Positions 51,505 to 60,662 of a stretch of 64,000 bases of DNA are shown piece after piece. Location of the stretch: positions 1-64,000 of the forward strand of contig DIDT01000032.1 of the NCBI GenBank assembly GCA_002418285.1. Reading direction: 5' to 3'. The position numbers were made by a program, and so were the translations under genes. Positions within the stretch are counted from its first letter, which is position 1; each line of letters begins with the position of its first letter. This DNA comes from Phycisphaerales bacterium UBA5793 (lineage in GTDB: Bacteria > Planctomycetota > Phycisphaerae > Phycisphaerales > UBA5793). A model generated the notes under the pieces. The model saw only the letters and a program-made list of their open reading frames with translations, was not told the origin of the DNA and did not search any database.

Positions 51505-53730
51505 ATGTCCAGCCGCGACCCCATCCCGACGATCCGCCAGCGCCTCTCCAGCGCCCGGGTTGAGCTGGCGCTGGCGGGCATCATGCGCGCCGTCGCATTG
51601 GCGCTCTGGCAGTGGCTCCTGCTGGCCGCAGTGGTTGTCGCGTTCGATGCACTTTGGCCCGTCGGGCCGTTCATGCGATTCATGCTTGCGTTGGTGCTGC
51701 TCACCGGGTTGGTTCGGATCATCTGGTGTTTCATTCCGCCGCGCCTCCTCCGGCGCGCCTCGCCATTGCGCCTGGCGCGCGAGATCGAGCAGCGCTGCAG
51801 CCTGGTGCACAACCCCCTCATTACCGCAGTCCAACTGCAGGTGCCTCCCTCGGTCGCTGGTCCAGGCGATATCAAGTCGCTCCTGCTCGCTCGCTCCGCC
51901 GAGCGCGGCGAGGCCGCGGCTCGCGCCACCGAATCCAGCCAGATTGCCGACCGCGGCGTGCGTTCACACTCCCTTCTGGCCCTGCTCGCGGGTTTGGTCT
52001 TCATCTGTACCGCCGGCTTCATTGCCCGTCGTCCGATTGATGCCGTCACGATGCGCCTCATCGACCCGTGGGGCGATCACCCGCCCTATACGCCGCTCGT
52101 CTTTGACATCACATTCGAGCCGACCACTTCGCACATTGTGTACGGCGACAATGCAAGGTGCACCGCGCGCATCACCGCCGGCGCTGTGCCGCATGCCGAG
52201 CTCATCGTTCGCGATCCGCTCGACAAGGCCGCCGAGCCCATGCGTCTGCCTCTGGTGCGCGTTGAATCAGCGGATTCCCCGCAGTTATTTTCCGCGACCC
52301 TCCGCGATTGCCGCGCGCCGATGCAAGTCATGGTTCATACCCCCGCCGGCCGCAGCGAATGGTCGACGATAGTACCGCTGCAGGTGCCGCGCTGGGCCTC
52401 GCGCACACTCACCATTCGCGGCCCGCTCTACGCACCATCGCAGCAGCCGTGCCGTCTTCCGCTTTCTGATCGTCCCGAAGCGCTGCGCGTTTTGCAGGGC
52501 AGCCGATTCACTCTCGAAGTCACTTCCACACTCCCGCTCAACGCCATGCGGGCAGATGTCTCAGAGTCCCAGTTGCCCACGCTCTCTGATGATCGTCGTT
52601 CAGCCACGTGCAGCTGGGATGCAGCCACCATCGGCTCGCATGAGTTTGAGTTTGCCTTGGTGGGTCCGACGGATCTCCCCTCAACCCTCATGCGTCTCAG
52701 AATCGAGGTCGTGCCCGACCGTCCACCCGACATCTCAATCAGTCAGCCCCCTCCTCACGCTGCGGCTTTGCCCGATCAGCAGTTCATGGCGCGACTGGAC
52801 GCACTCGATGATGTTTCGATTCAGGGAATGACGCTCACCTCAAGTGTGCTCCGCAATGGTGAAGTCGTGGATGAAAGCGTTCAGACCGTCAACGCTCTCG
52901 AGCCGACTGGCGGTCGCGCCACCTCCGGCGTGCAGGTCGATCTCTCCCAGTTCGACCTCCAGCCCGGCGACACCGTGCGCCTCCAGGCGATCGCTCGCGA
53001 TGACCGTCCCGACGAACTCGGCGGCCCGCAAGCCTCACAACCGGCGGCGTGCGATCTTCTCATCATTGACGAAGAGACTTATACCGCTCTCGCCGGTCGC
53101 AGCGTCGGTGCGGCCCAACAAGGCCAGCAGGGGGACCTGTCCGCCGATGCGTCCGGTGCGTCCGGCGCGAGCCGGGACGATGCTCAACCGAGCGACCGTC
53201 AGGCTGATGGGGCTGACGGCGAGCCCGGCGAGGGTGGAGCCGACATTGCCTCCGCAGGGCAATCAGGTGAGCACTTCGACGGCAAAACCCCGGGCAACCA
53301 GCCGTCGCACGGGATGCCAGGCCAGGCGGCGGGGCAGGGAAGCTCTCCGGCGCCGGGTGGCGGCGCGAGCGATCCGACTCCCGGATCAGCTGCCAGGTCG
53401 GCGGATGCTCAAACCACCGGCAACGAACTGCTCGATCAGGCCCAATCACGACCGCTCATCACCCGGGACGGGGCTGTGCAGCCGGTTTCCGGCCGCACCG
53501 ATCCCGACAGCCCGCGCCGGCACCTGACCGCCACTGATGATGGCAGCGCCCCACCCGCTCTTGCCCCCAGCCGATCGACGACCAGTAAGCAAGAGAACAC
53601 GTCCGGGGATGTCGCCAACCCCCTCACCGCTATCCCCGCGCGATACCGTGACCTTGCCGCCCGATACTTCCGTCGACTCGCACAGGACGACGCCGCACAA
53701 ACGCAAGAGGAGAACCGCGATCATGAGTGA
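51505..53730 (+). CDS. Membrane protein, DUF4175-like
   Basis: The 741-residue protein has three N-terminal membrane segments (about 22-43, 50-70 and 156-174). A long extracytoplasmic part made of beta domains follows. A Gly/Ser/Asp/Pro-rich low-complexity tract occupies about 520-680, and the C-terminus is helical (ARYRDLAARYFRRLAQDD). The layout is that of DUF4175-like planctomycete proteins. Members often lie in clusters with DUF58 and MoxR proteins, not seen here. Its stop overlaps the next gene by 8 bases. Confidence 0.75.
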   Translation: MSSRDPIPTIRQRLSSARVELALAGIMRAVALALWQWLLLAAVVVAFDALWPVGPFMRFMLALVLLTGLVRIIWCFIPPRLLRRASPLRLAREIEQRCSLVHNPLITAVQLQVPPSVAGPGDIKSLLLARSAERGEAAARATESSQIADRGVRSHSLLALLAGLVFICTAGFIARRPIDAVTMRLIDPWGDHPPYTPLVFDITFEPTTSHIVYGDNARCTARITAGAVPHAELIVRDPLDKAAEPMRLPLVRVESADSPQLFSATLRDCRAPMQVMVHTPAGRSEWSTIVPLQVPRWASRTLTIRGPLYAPSQQPCRLPLSDRPEALRVLQGSRFTLEVTSTLPLNAMRADVSESQLPTLSDDRRSATCSWDAATIGSHEFEFALVGPTDLPSTLMRLRIEVVPDRPPDISISQPPPHAAALPDQQFMARLDALDDVSIQGMTLTSSVLRNGEVVDESVQTVNALEPTGGRATSGVQVDLSQFDLQPGDTVRLQAIARDDRPDELGGPQASQPAACDLLIIDEETYTALAGRSVGAAQQGQQGDLSADASGASGASRDDAQPSDRQADGADGEPGEGGADIASAGQSGEHFDGKTPGNQPSHGMPGQAAGQGSSPAPGGGASDPTPGSAARSADAQTTGNELLDQAQSRPLITRDGAVQPVSGRTDPDSPRRHLTATDDGSAPPALAPSRSTTSKQENTSGDVANPLTAIPARYRDLAARYFRRLAQDDAAQTQEENRDHE

Positions 53731-54433
53731 AGCACGCCGATCGATCGCGCGGGCATGGTGTCGTGTGCTGCTCTGCGCCGGGGTGTTGCTGTCCGCGCGA
53801 GCCTCGATAGGTGCGCGAGTATGCGCCGATCCACCTGCGGATGATCAGGCCGTCGTGCAGGTCGCGCACCTCGTTTACGACCACAACAAGACGAGCCAGT
53901 GCTTCGCCTCGGGCTACCTCGCGCTGCTGGCCCGCGAAACGAGCATCAAGGTTGCTTACGAACCGGCCCACGTCGCGCTCGAATCCGAAGATCTCTACAA
54001 GTACCCCTTTGCGGTGCTCAGCGGCGAGGGCGCCTTCAAATTCACCGATGAGCAGTTCACCGCCATCCGCCAGTACATCGAGCGCGGCGGCTTCATCCTC
54101 GCTTCCGCCGGCTGCTCAAACGCCGACTGGAACCGCTCGTTCCGCCACGAGATCGCCCAGGTCTTCGCCGATGTGCCCCTCGAGCCCCTCGAACTCGATA
54201 GCGACATCTTCCAGACGGTGTTTCACATCACCAGCCTGCGCACCAAGACGAACAACACCGAAGTCAAACTGTTCGGCCTGCGCGTGAACGGCCGCCTCGC
54301 CATGATCTACTCGCCCGAGGGGCTCAACGACACCGGCAATGCCGGCGGCGGATGCTGCTGCTGCGGGGGCAACGAAATCCGCGACGCCAAGTACATCAAC
54401 GCCAACGTTCTGGCGTGGGTGCTGATGCACTAA
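53723..54433 (+). CDS. DUF4159-domain secreted protein
   Basis: The start at 53723 overlaps the preceding gene by 8 bases and gives 236 residues. A signal peptide of about 35 residues precedes a flavodoxin-like alpha/beta domain containing YPFAVLSGEGAFKFTDEQFT and RGGFILASAGCSNADWNRSF. Near the C-terminus is a run of cysteines (GGGCCCCGGNEIRDAKYINA), typical of DUF4159 proteins in planctomycetes. The function is unknown. The overlap with the DUF4175-like gene implies a joint role in the envelope. Confidence 0.82.
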   Translation: MSEARRSIARAWCRVLLCAGVLLSARASIGARVCADPPADDQAVVQVAHLVYDHNKTSQCFASGYLALLARETSIKVAYEPAHVALESEDLYKYPFAVLSGEGAFKFTDEQFTAIRQYIERGGFILASAGCSNADWNRSFRHEIAQVFADVPLEPLELDSDIFQTVFHITSLRTKTNNTEVKLFGLRVNGRLAMIYSPEGLNDTGNAGGGCCCCGGNEIRDAKYINANVLAWVLMH

Positions 54434-54536
54434 CTTTTCCCAACGTGGTGCGCCGAATGTCAAGTGTGGGTGCCACGCCGCATCCCGCCTCGGGTGCTGT
54501 GTGCGCACGTGCAATAACTCCAAGCGAGACGACTCC

Positions 54537-55634
54537 TTACCCCCGCGCGTGCCACGCATCAAGCAGATGCGCCGCCGCATCGTGATACAGACTCTTCAGC
54601 AGTTCACTCGGTAACTGCTTGCCGATCAGCGTCGGCGAAGCGTTCACGTCGTACCGTTCCGGCTCGATCATCGCCAGGTCCGGATCGGCAATTGGTGATG
54701 GGCCTTCGAAAGCCGTCTCCCACATCACCCGCAGCGCGTAGTACCGACTCGCGTACAGGTCGAACGCCTCATCCTCGTCGCCTGCCAGATGCCCCATTCC
54801 CATCGCACTCGCCGCAGGGTGGAGATGCTCATCCGTCGTGACGATGTCCGAGCCGAAGAAGATGCGGCCGCTCCACTTCGTCAGAAACGCCACGAGTCCG
54901 TCGCGCGGCTGGGCGGAGATCTCGCGGATCATCCACTTGGTCGCCGACGTATCCAGATATAGATTATCGTGCCGCGAGAGCAGCATATCGAGAAAATCGA
55001 GATCTTCCGGGTAGCCGCCCATGTGCGCTGCGATCCACGGCAAATCGCCATACTCGTCGAGCATCCGCTCGAGCGGTTTGTATTGATCGAGCTTTGTCCC
55101 GTAACGACTCGAATCGGCATACTTCGTGGCAAACCACGTGTTCGGGTCGGCAATGTGAGTCATGAACATCATGCCGCACTGCCGCGCCACCTTCATCGCC
55201 TCGCGTCGCGCAAGCCCGTCAAGCGCGAAAAGATCCGGATCGCCGAGTTCGATGCTGATGTCGCGCGACCGCGGCGCCGCCCAGAACTTGCAGATGCGAC
55301 AGCCGATCGCCGCGTATTGCTCGATCCGATCAAGCCAGTCCGTCGTGAACGCCTTGAGTCGATCGCTCGCACCCCACTGAGGCACGGCAATGTAGCGCAT
55401 GCGGTCGCCAAACACGGTGCACGTCACCTCCACGTGTTCGAGGTGCGTCATGGAATAGACTTGCTGCACGCCGAAAAGGTCCGCGGCGCGTTTGTAGATC
55501 TCCACCGCCTTCGTACCGTTGATGTGCGTGTGCACGTCGGTAATCGGGCAGACGGGCGGGCCCAGGCTCTCGGCTTCGAGCCGATAGTCGAGGCCGTGCA
55601 GGTTCGCGGCATGGACGACATGTTGATCAGTCAT
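54537..55634 (-). CDS. Amidohydrolase-family metal-dependent hydrolase
   Basis: The product is 365 residues from the ATG at 55634. The metal-binding HxH is in ITDVHTHINGTK, a further histidine in MMFMTHIADPN, another in WIAAHMGGYPEDLDFLDML, and the aspartate in FFGSDIVTTDEH. This is the amidohydrolase-2 TIM-barrel pattern (ACMSD-like). It carries out hydrolysis or decarboxylation of an unknown substrate. It is divergent from the glycosyltransferase gene with only 11 bases between starts. Confidence 0.88.
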   Translation of the reverse strand: MTDQHVVHAANLHGLDYRLEAESLGPPVCPITDVHTHINGTKAVEIYKRAADLFGVQQVYSMTHLEHVEVTCTVFGDRMRYIAVPQWGASDRLKAFTTDWLDRIEQYAAIGCRICKFWAAPRSRDISIELGDPDLFALDGLARREAMKVARQCGMMFMTHIADPNTWFATKYADSSRYGTKLDQYKPLERMLDEYGDLPWIAAHMGGYPEDLDFLDMLLSRHDNLYLDTSATKWMIREISAQPRDGLVAFLTKWSGRIFFGSDIVTTDEHLHPAASAMGMGHLAGDEDEAFDLYASRYYALRVMWETAFEGPSPIADPDLAMIEPERYDVNASPTLIGKQLPSELLKSLYHDAAAHLLDAWHARG

Positions 55635-55645
55635 GGGTGGATTCG

Positions 55646-56827
55646 ATGGTAGTCGTTCAATCAACACCCGACGCCGACTTTGTGAGCGCGACCACGCCGC
55701 GCGTGGCGTTGGCGCACGACTGGCTTGTGGGCATGCGCGGCGGCGAGCGCGTCCTCGATCGCCTTGCGGCAGTGTTCGGACCCACCGATCTCTTTTTGAT
55801 GGTGCACGATCCATCGCGCCGCTACACGCCCGCCCTCGACGCCTGCACCATCCACACCTCGTCGATGCAGCGATGGCCCGGCGCCGCCGGTCGCCTGCGA
55901 CGCTGGTACCTGCCGCTCTATCCCCGTGCCGTCGAATCGCTGCACATCGAACCCCGCTTTGACCTGCTTTTCTCGACGAGTTCCGCGATGATCAAGGCGA
56001 TTCGACCGCCGATGCGAAGCGATGGCAGCGGCCGCGTCCCGCATCTGTGCTACTGCCACTGTCCGGCCCGCTATCTCTGGTCGCTTACGCAGGAATATGC
56101 AAGTGGGGGACTCACCGGCCGGCTTCGCAGCGCCGGCCTCGCCTTGTTCGGCAATCGACTGCGACGCTACGACCTCAACACCTGCGATCGCGTCGACACA
56201 TTCCTCGCCAACAGCACACACACTGCCCGCGCGATTGAATCCTGCTACGGCCGCCAGGCCACCGTCGTGCCTCCGCCGGTCGATACAGAGTTCTTTACCC
56301 CTGAGCCATCGATCGCGCGCGGCGAACACTACCTCGTCATCTCCGCGCTCGAACCCTACAAGCGCGTCGACCTCGCCATCCACGCCGCTAACGTGCTGAA
56401 GATCCCCCTGCGCATCGGCGGCGACGGTTCCCAACTGAGCTTCCTGCGACAACTCGCCGGACCGACCGTCACCTTCCTCGGCCCGCTCGAAAACGAACAG
56501 ACCCGCGCCGAGTACCGCAGCGCTCGCGCCCTGCTCTTTCCCGGCATCGAAGATTTCGGCATCGTGCCCGTCGAAGCCATGGCCTGCGGCTGTCCCGTCA
56601 TCGCCTTCAATAAGGGCGGCGCCGAAGATTGGATGACCACTGACGTCGGCTTGACCTTCGATCACCAGTCCGTCGCCGCACTCTCCGACGCAATACGTCA
56701 ATTCGATTCAACCGCAGTGAGCGCCGATGCATGTCGCCGCAACGCGCAGCGCTTCGACATTGCAACCTTCGACACGGCAATCCAGCGCGAAGTCATGCAC
56801 ATCCTGCAATCGTCAACGGTGCCTTGA
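55646..56827 (+). CDS. Glycosyltransferase family 4 protein
   Basis: The start is ATG 55646 (GTG 55637 is possible). The 393-residue protein has a GT-B fold. It contains VALAHDWLVGMRGGERVLDR at the N-terminus, and the donor-side motif PGIEDFGIVPVEAMACGCPV, with the E-x7-E pattern of GT4. It transfers a sugar from a nucleotide donor, probably in surface polysaccharide or LPS assembly. It converges with the propeller protein gene. Confidence 0.9.
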   Translation: MVVVQSTPDADFVSATTPRVALAHDWLVGMRGGERVLDRLAAVFGPTDLFLMVHDPSRRYTPALDACTIHTSSMQRWPGAAGRLRRWYLPLYPRAVESLHIEPRFDLLFSTSSAMIKAIRPPMRSDGSGRVPHLCYCHCPARYLWSLTQEYASGGLTGRLRSAGLALFGNRLRRYDLNTCDRVDTFLANSTHTARAIESCYGRQATVVPPPVDTEFFTPEPSIARGEHYLVISALEPYKRVDLAIHAANVLKIPLRIGGDGSQLSFLRQLAGPTVTFLGPLENEQTRAEYRSARALLFPGIEDFGIVPVEAMACGCPVIAFNKGGAEDWMTTDVGLTFDHQSVAALSDAIRQFDSTAVSADACRRNAQRFDIATFDTAIQREVMHILQSSTVP

Positions 56828-56852
56828 GCCCGCGCAGCGGCCGCGGCGCCCG

Positions 56853-57878
56853 TTAACGAATCTCCGCCACATTGCTGAGAGCGCACGACCCGGCTTCGAT
56901 CAACTGCAGATAACGCCCGCACGCGCTGGTTCCGGCCTTGCCGCTGATGGATCCGCTGCCATCGCCCGTGCTGAATGGTCCGGGCGGACTCACTATCTGC
57001 ACTTGGCCCGCAACGCCGAGCGTCGTGCCGGCGCAGACTTGACCCGGCGGCACCATGAATGCGCCGCGCCGTCCGCCGATGACCAGCGCCTGCAAGCGAC
57101 CGGCCGTCGCCCCGCTCCACTCCACTGTCAACTGGCCCGGACACCGTCCCGTGACGGCAAGCGCGTGCCCGTTGGCCGCGCCAATGAACGCCAGTCCGCG
57201 AACACCCGCGTACCCGCCAAAGCCGATCGGAGTCCGATCGCCCGAGTTCGCATCGACGTTGAACAGGTAGTAGCTGCAGCCATACAGATCGCCGGCCGCA
57301 GAAAAGGTCAGTGATTCAATGTCGCGTGAGCCATCCAGCCGCGAGTTCACATCGCTCGTGGCGCCGGTCGCCAGGTCGACCGACAGCAGCCCGGCCTCCG
57401 TGTCCCATGCATACGCCCCGCCCGCGTTACTGATGGCGAATCCCTGGATCCGTGCGTGCGACATCACCCCGACCAGCGTAGTCGCGCCGGTCGTCGGATC
57501 GATCGTGTAGAGCACATCGGGCATCGCGATCCCGCCATCGTCAATGGCGTACATCGTGCCGTCCGGCGAGAACGCCAGACCGCGCACATAGTCGATGCCG
57601 ATCGTCGCCATGAAAGTCGTGTTGCCCGTGAACTCGTCGATCGTGATGAGCGCATCCGCCGAGGCAGCGTACATCACGCCGTCGGCTCGCTTGCCCAGGC
57701 ACGCCAGATCACGGTAGTGACGCGCGCCGTTGATCAGTTGCCCTTGCCCGGTCGTGGAGTCGATCGTGTACACATCGCCGGATTGGCCCGCTGCGAGCAG
57801 ATCGTCGCCGGCCAGAGCACGTGATTCGCTCGCCGCTATGGGACTCAGGCTCAGCGCAAAAACGAGGAGAAATCTCAT
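56853..57878 (-). CDS. Secreted beta-propeller-like protein, copy 1, with shared C-terminal module
   Basis: The start at 57878 has GGAGGT 6 bases upstream. The 341-residue protein has a signal peptide (about 1-24). Residues about 25-240 contain repeated segments (VYTIDSTTGQGQLINGA; LYTIDPTTGATTLVG) like those of beta-propeller or NHL/DUF4394-type proteins. The last 96 residues are a distinct module with CPGQLTVEWSGATAGR, GAFMVP, CAGT, ACGRYLQL and CALSNV. It is a paralogue of the neighbouring gene (58071-59099), 192 bases away. Confidence 0.85.
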   Translation of the reverse strand: MRFLLVFALSLSPIAASESRALAGDDLLAAGQSGDVYTIDSTTGQGQLINGARHYRDLACLGKRADGVMYAASADALITIDEFTGNTTFMATIGIDYVRGLAFSPDGTMYAIDDGGIAMPDVLYTIDPTTGATTLVGVMSHARIQGFAISNAGGAYAWDTEAGLLSVDLATGATSDVNSRLDGSRDIESLTFSAAGDLYGCSYYLFNVDANSGDRTPIGFGGYAGVRGLAFIGAANGHALAVTGRCPGQLTVEWSGATAGRLQALVIGGRRGAFMVPPGQVCAGTTLGVAGQVQIVSPPGPFSTGDGSGSISGKAGTSACGRYLQLIEAGSCALSNVAEIR

Positions 57879-58002
57879 CGTCTCACCTCCAATCGGAGGG
57901 TAGTCGAATGCCGCATCCTCCGCCGCTATGAGCGAGATGAGCGGTGGAGAAAACGGCCCCGATGTGCGATGCGGCCACGGCAGATGGTCTCCCACATGCA
58001 AA

Positions 58003-58034
58003 AGCCCCCACCCGATGAACTTCGGGAGGGGGCT
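58003..58034 (-). terminator. Hairpin terminator after propeller copy 2
   Basis: AGCCCCC-A-CCCGA and TCGGG-A-GGGGGCT form a 12-bp stem with one mismatch and a 6-base loop. The minus strand then reads TTTTG, so it ends the transcript of the gene at 58071-59099. Confidence 0.85.
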
Positions 58035-58070
58035 GATTGAAGTGCCGATGAGAAGCGTGAGCCGCGCCGC

Positions 58071-59099
58071 TTATGGAATCTGCGCCACGTTGCTCGTTTC
58101 GCACGGGCTGCCGGAGACAACCACCATTTGCAGGTAGTGTCGGCACACGCCGGTCCCAATCCGACTGCTCCGATCGCCTGAACCATTCGGCCCCGTGGCG
58201 CCCTGGTAGGCAACACGAATACCGGCAGAGCCCAGACCCAGCTGCGTTCCGCCGCACGGACCACCGGGGATGACGAAACTGCCCGTGGTGTTGGCGTGGA
58301 CGATGGCCATCGGCCGTCCGGGCGTCGCGCCGCTCCACGAAACGGTGATCTGGCCGGGGCACGCGCCGTCGACACGGAGTCTCAGCCCACCGCCGCCCCC
58401 AAGGAACTCAAGGCCGCGCACGTCGGTGTAGCCGCCGGAGCCGATGGTTGTGATCGCTCCATCGCCAAGATTGATGGAATAGAACGCATTGCGTCCACCA
58501 TACAGGTCGTCATTGCCGTCAAAGGCGATGCACTGGATATCTCCTGATCCCGGTAGGCCGCTCACGTCAGCGGTCGCACCAGTCAAGAGGTTGACCGTCG
58601 CCAGGCCGTTGATGATGTCCCACGCATAGGCGCGGCCTTGGCTGTCGATGGCCATGCCCTGGATACCCGTGTCGTTGGCCAGACCGATGCGCGTCACCGC
58701 TCCGTTGCTCGTGTTGATTGAGTAGAGTACGTCTGGCGTGCCGAACCCCTCATCGTTGTACGCATAGAGCCTGTCATTGGGGGCGAACGCCATCCCGCGC
58801 AGCGAGCTGATGTCCATCGTGGCCACCGCGGTCATGGCGCCGGTGGTTGGATCCACCTTTACCAGCGTCGTCCCCGATGAAGTGTAAATCTCTCCGGCCG
58901 AGTTCTTCGCCGACGCATTCAGTCCGATGAACGATCTGCTGCCGTTGAGCAGATTGCCGGCACCTGTCGTCGAGTCGATCGTGTAGATATCCCCCGACCA
59001 GCTCACTGCGATCACGTCGTCCATCGCAAGTGTCGCGCTTGTGAGTGCGCCCGCCATCGCCAAGGGGGCCAATGCCATAGCTTTCAGTGTTGTTTTCAC
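58071..59099 (-). CDS. Secreted beta-propeller-like protein, copy 2, with shared C-terminal module
   Basis: A GTG start at 59099 is set by AAGGAG 7 bases upstream. The 342-residue protein has a signal peptide (KTTLKAMALAPLAMAGALTS). Propeller-like repeats follow (IYTIDSTTGAGNLLNG; LYSINTSNGAVTRIG), and then a 96-residue C-terminal module with CPGQITVSWSGATPGR, GSFVIPGGPC, GGTQLGLG, CRHYLQM and CETSNV. Its similarity to copy 1 runs the whole length, so the pair is a tandem duplication. Confidence 0.85.
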   Translation of the reverse strand: MKTTLKAMALAPLAMAGALTSATLAMDDVIAVSWSGDIYTIDSTTGAGNLLNGSRSFIGLNASAKNSAGEIYTSSGTTLVKVDPTTGAMTAVATMDISSLRGMAFAPNDRLYAYNDEGFGTPDVLYSINTSNGAVTRIGLANDTGIQGMAIDSQGRAYAWDIINGLATVNLLTGATADVSGLPGSGDIQCIAFDGNDDLYGGRNAFYSINLGDGAITTIGSGGYTDVRGLEFLGGGGGLRLRVDGACPGQITVSWSGATPGRPMAIVHANTTGSFVIPGGPCGGTQLGLGSAGIRVAYQGATGPNGSGDRSSRIGTGVCRHYLQMVVVSGSPCETSNVAQIP

Positions 59100-59545
59100 A
59101 GTCAATCTCCTTCTTCCATTCGGTTTGTCGAGCCACGTACCCCCATGATACCAGATCGTGCGGCGATTCGGTGCAGGGGGATGTGAAAAGACCGTGAGTT
59201 CCTCTTCCCGCTGGCGGCGCCGGCTCGGACTCGATTGCACGCAACGTGCCGTGATTGTCCACCCTCTCTCCACAAACGTGGCCCGATAACGTGGATAACT
59301 CCGGCCAACGAGAAAAGCGTCCCTGACTCACTAAATCGTTCGCTTCCAAAGCCTTGAGCAGGAGGCGCAAAACCCGCCGCAGGCTCAGCCCGACGTTGGT
59401 GGGGCTGGCGGTGAAGTTTCCGACCAATTTGCACTAGAAAAAGTCGAAGAGTGTTGCATTGTGTGGCATCGTGGGGTAACCTATCCGCACCCATGGCGAC
59501 AAGTTCAACGCGGTGTGGAATCAGGTCGGCAAGAGGATCGAGACC
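59100..59545. other. Intergenic region between propeller copy 2 and mraZ
   Basis: These 446 bases have no supported gene. The right end holds the three-box sequence at 59452-59476 described separately. Upstream there is a GC-mixed stretch without visible structure. Confidence 0.5.
59452..59476 (+). promoter_or_regulatory. Possible MraZ operator: three boxes at 10-bp steps
   Basis: TGTTG, TGTGG and TGGGG stand at 59452, 59462 and 59472, each separated by five bases. E. coli MraZ represses its own operon through TGGGN boxes at 10-bp steps. The sequence decays toward the left box. It lies about 70 bases before the mraZ start. Autoregulation is inferred. Confidence 0.45.
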
Positions 59546-60016
59546 GTGCTGTTCACAGGTGAATTCGAACACACGGTCGACACGAAGGGACGCCTGGCCA
59601 TCCCTTCCGAGATCCGCTCTCGAATGAAGAAAGCAGAGGATGGCGAAGCCTTCTATCTCACCATCGGCTCGAACCGGGCACTTCGGCTCTATCCGGAGAA
59701 AGGGTTCGAACGACTGGCGGCGATGATCGAGGAAGGCCTCGTCACCGACGAAGCGGTGCAGGAGTTTGACCAGTTGCTCTTCCCGCTCAGCAGGCGACTC
59801 GAACTGGACTCCGCCGGGCGCATTCGCCTGCCGGATCGAATGATGGAACGGGCGGCTCTGGGAAAAGAAGTGGTGTTGATCGGTGTGCGAGACCATCTCG
59901 AAATCCGCGACCTCAAACAGTGGAATGCGGAACTCGATGAGCGACTCGCCAAGCAGGAAGAAATCTTCAGCCGCTTCGTTCGACGCGGCCGGGTGCCTGG
60001 AACGTCAGGCGAATGA
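59546..60016 (+). CDS. mraZ: Transcriptional regulator MraZ
   Basis: A GTG at 59546 matches the usual M-LFTGEF start and has AGAGGA upstream; a GTG at 59513 is an alternative. The 156-residue protein has two SpoVT-AbrB-like halves: FTGEFEHTVDTKGRLAIPSE and RRLELDSAGRIRLPDRMMER. MraZ is a DNA-binding repressor that normally heads the division and wall operon with rsmH, ftsL and ftsI. None of these follow here, since 645 non-coding bases come next. Confidence 0.95.
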   Translation: MLFTGEFEHTVDTKGRLAIPSEIRSRMKKAEDGEAFYLTIGSNRALRLYPEKGFERLAAMIEEGLVTDEAVQEFDQLLFPLSRRLELDSAGRIRLPDRMMERAALGKEVVLIGVRDHLEIRDLKQWNAELDERLAKQEEIFSRFVRRGRVPGTSGE

Positions 60017-60552
60017 GTTGGATGGACGAGCAGGCGAAAGTGAACGTGAAGATCAGTGGGGAACTGGAATCGCGACAGTGCTTTGAAGGGCCCGGGAGGG
60101 ATCGCCCGTCGGAGCATGGTCGATGATCACGCCGCCTTCCCTCAAAGGGGTCGGCGACGTTTTGACAAGTCGGAGTTGGATCATCACGTCGTTGGAATCA
60201 GAAGGAGACCAACGACGAGGGTGGATGGAGGCGAACGGACTCGAACGTTGCCTCGGCGGAACAAAGGTGTGCCTGCTGGCAGTCGGCCAAGGATCGGCTG
60301 ATTAACGACTGCAATCAGGTCATGGATGTTTCGCTCGATCGCTGTTGATCTTGGGCCTTATTCGTATCCGAGTTGAAAGCCGTGGGCCGGGATCCGTCGT
60401 GGCGACTCCTCCATCACCAAGTTGATGACCGACCGCCGTTGATCGACCAAGCGATCAACGGAATCGTGACCGCTGACAGGGATGCGGCGGCACGATCGCG
60501 ACCTTCGGCTGCCGCGCGGAGTGACCACCGCACGGTCGGCCGCACCCACCAG
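60017..60552 (+). ncRNA. Candidate structured non-coding region after mraZ
   Basis: This stretch has no credible gene. It contains ordered inverted repeats: CATCA/TGATG around 60411-60427, and CCGTTGATCG/CGATCAACGG (10-bp perfect stem, 6-base loop) at 60436-60461. A strong terminator follows at 60553-60589. No match to the RNase P, tmRNA, SRP or 6S consensus was seen by eye. A long 3' untranslated region of mraZ is an equally fair explanation. Confidence 0.35.
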
Positions 60553-60589
60553 GACCGCTCATGCACCCACCAGCATGAGCGGTCTTTTT
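60553..60589 (+). terminator. Strong Rho-independent terminator
   Basis: GACCGCTCATGC and GCATGAGCGGTC form a 12-bp perfect stem with an 8-base loop, followed by TTTTT. It ends a plus-strand transcript that begins upstream, either mraZ or a separate RNA. Confidence 0.93.
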
Positions 60590-60601
60590 CTTGTGCCTCT
60601 C

Positions 60602-60662
60602 GTAGGTCGGGACAAGGCTCTGTCGAAGGTCCGGGGCCAAGCCGAAGCGCAGGCCCGGCGAT
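60602..60662. repeat. Dispersed repeat with GTAGGTCGGGAC and GGCCCGGCGAT ends, copy 1
   Basis: GTAGGTCGGGAC at 60602 and GGCCCGGCGAT at 60652 recur at 63133 and 63160 in the same order with a shorter middle. This copy lies just outside rdgB and touches its stop codon. Confidence 0.6.

Noticed and set aside
60017..60552. RNase P RNA, tmRNA, SRP RNA or 6S RNA
   Set aside because: The conserved sequence blocks of these RNAs were looked for by eye and not found, so only a generic structured-region call was made.
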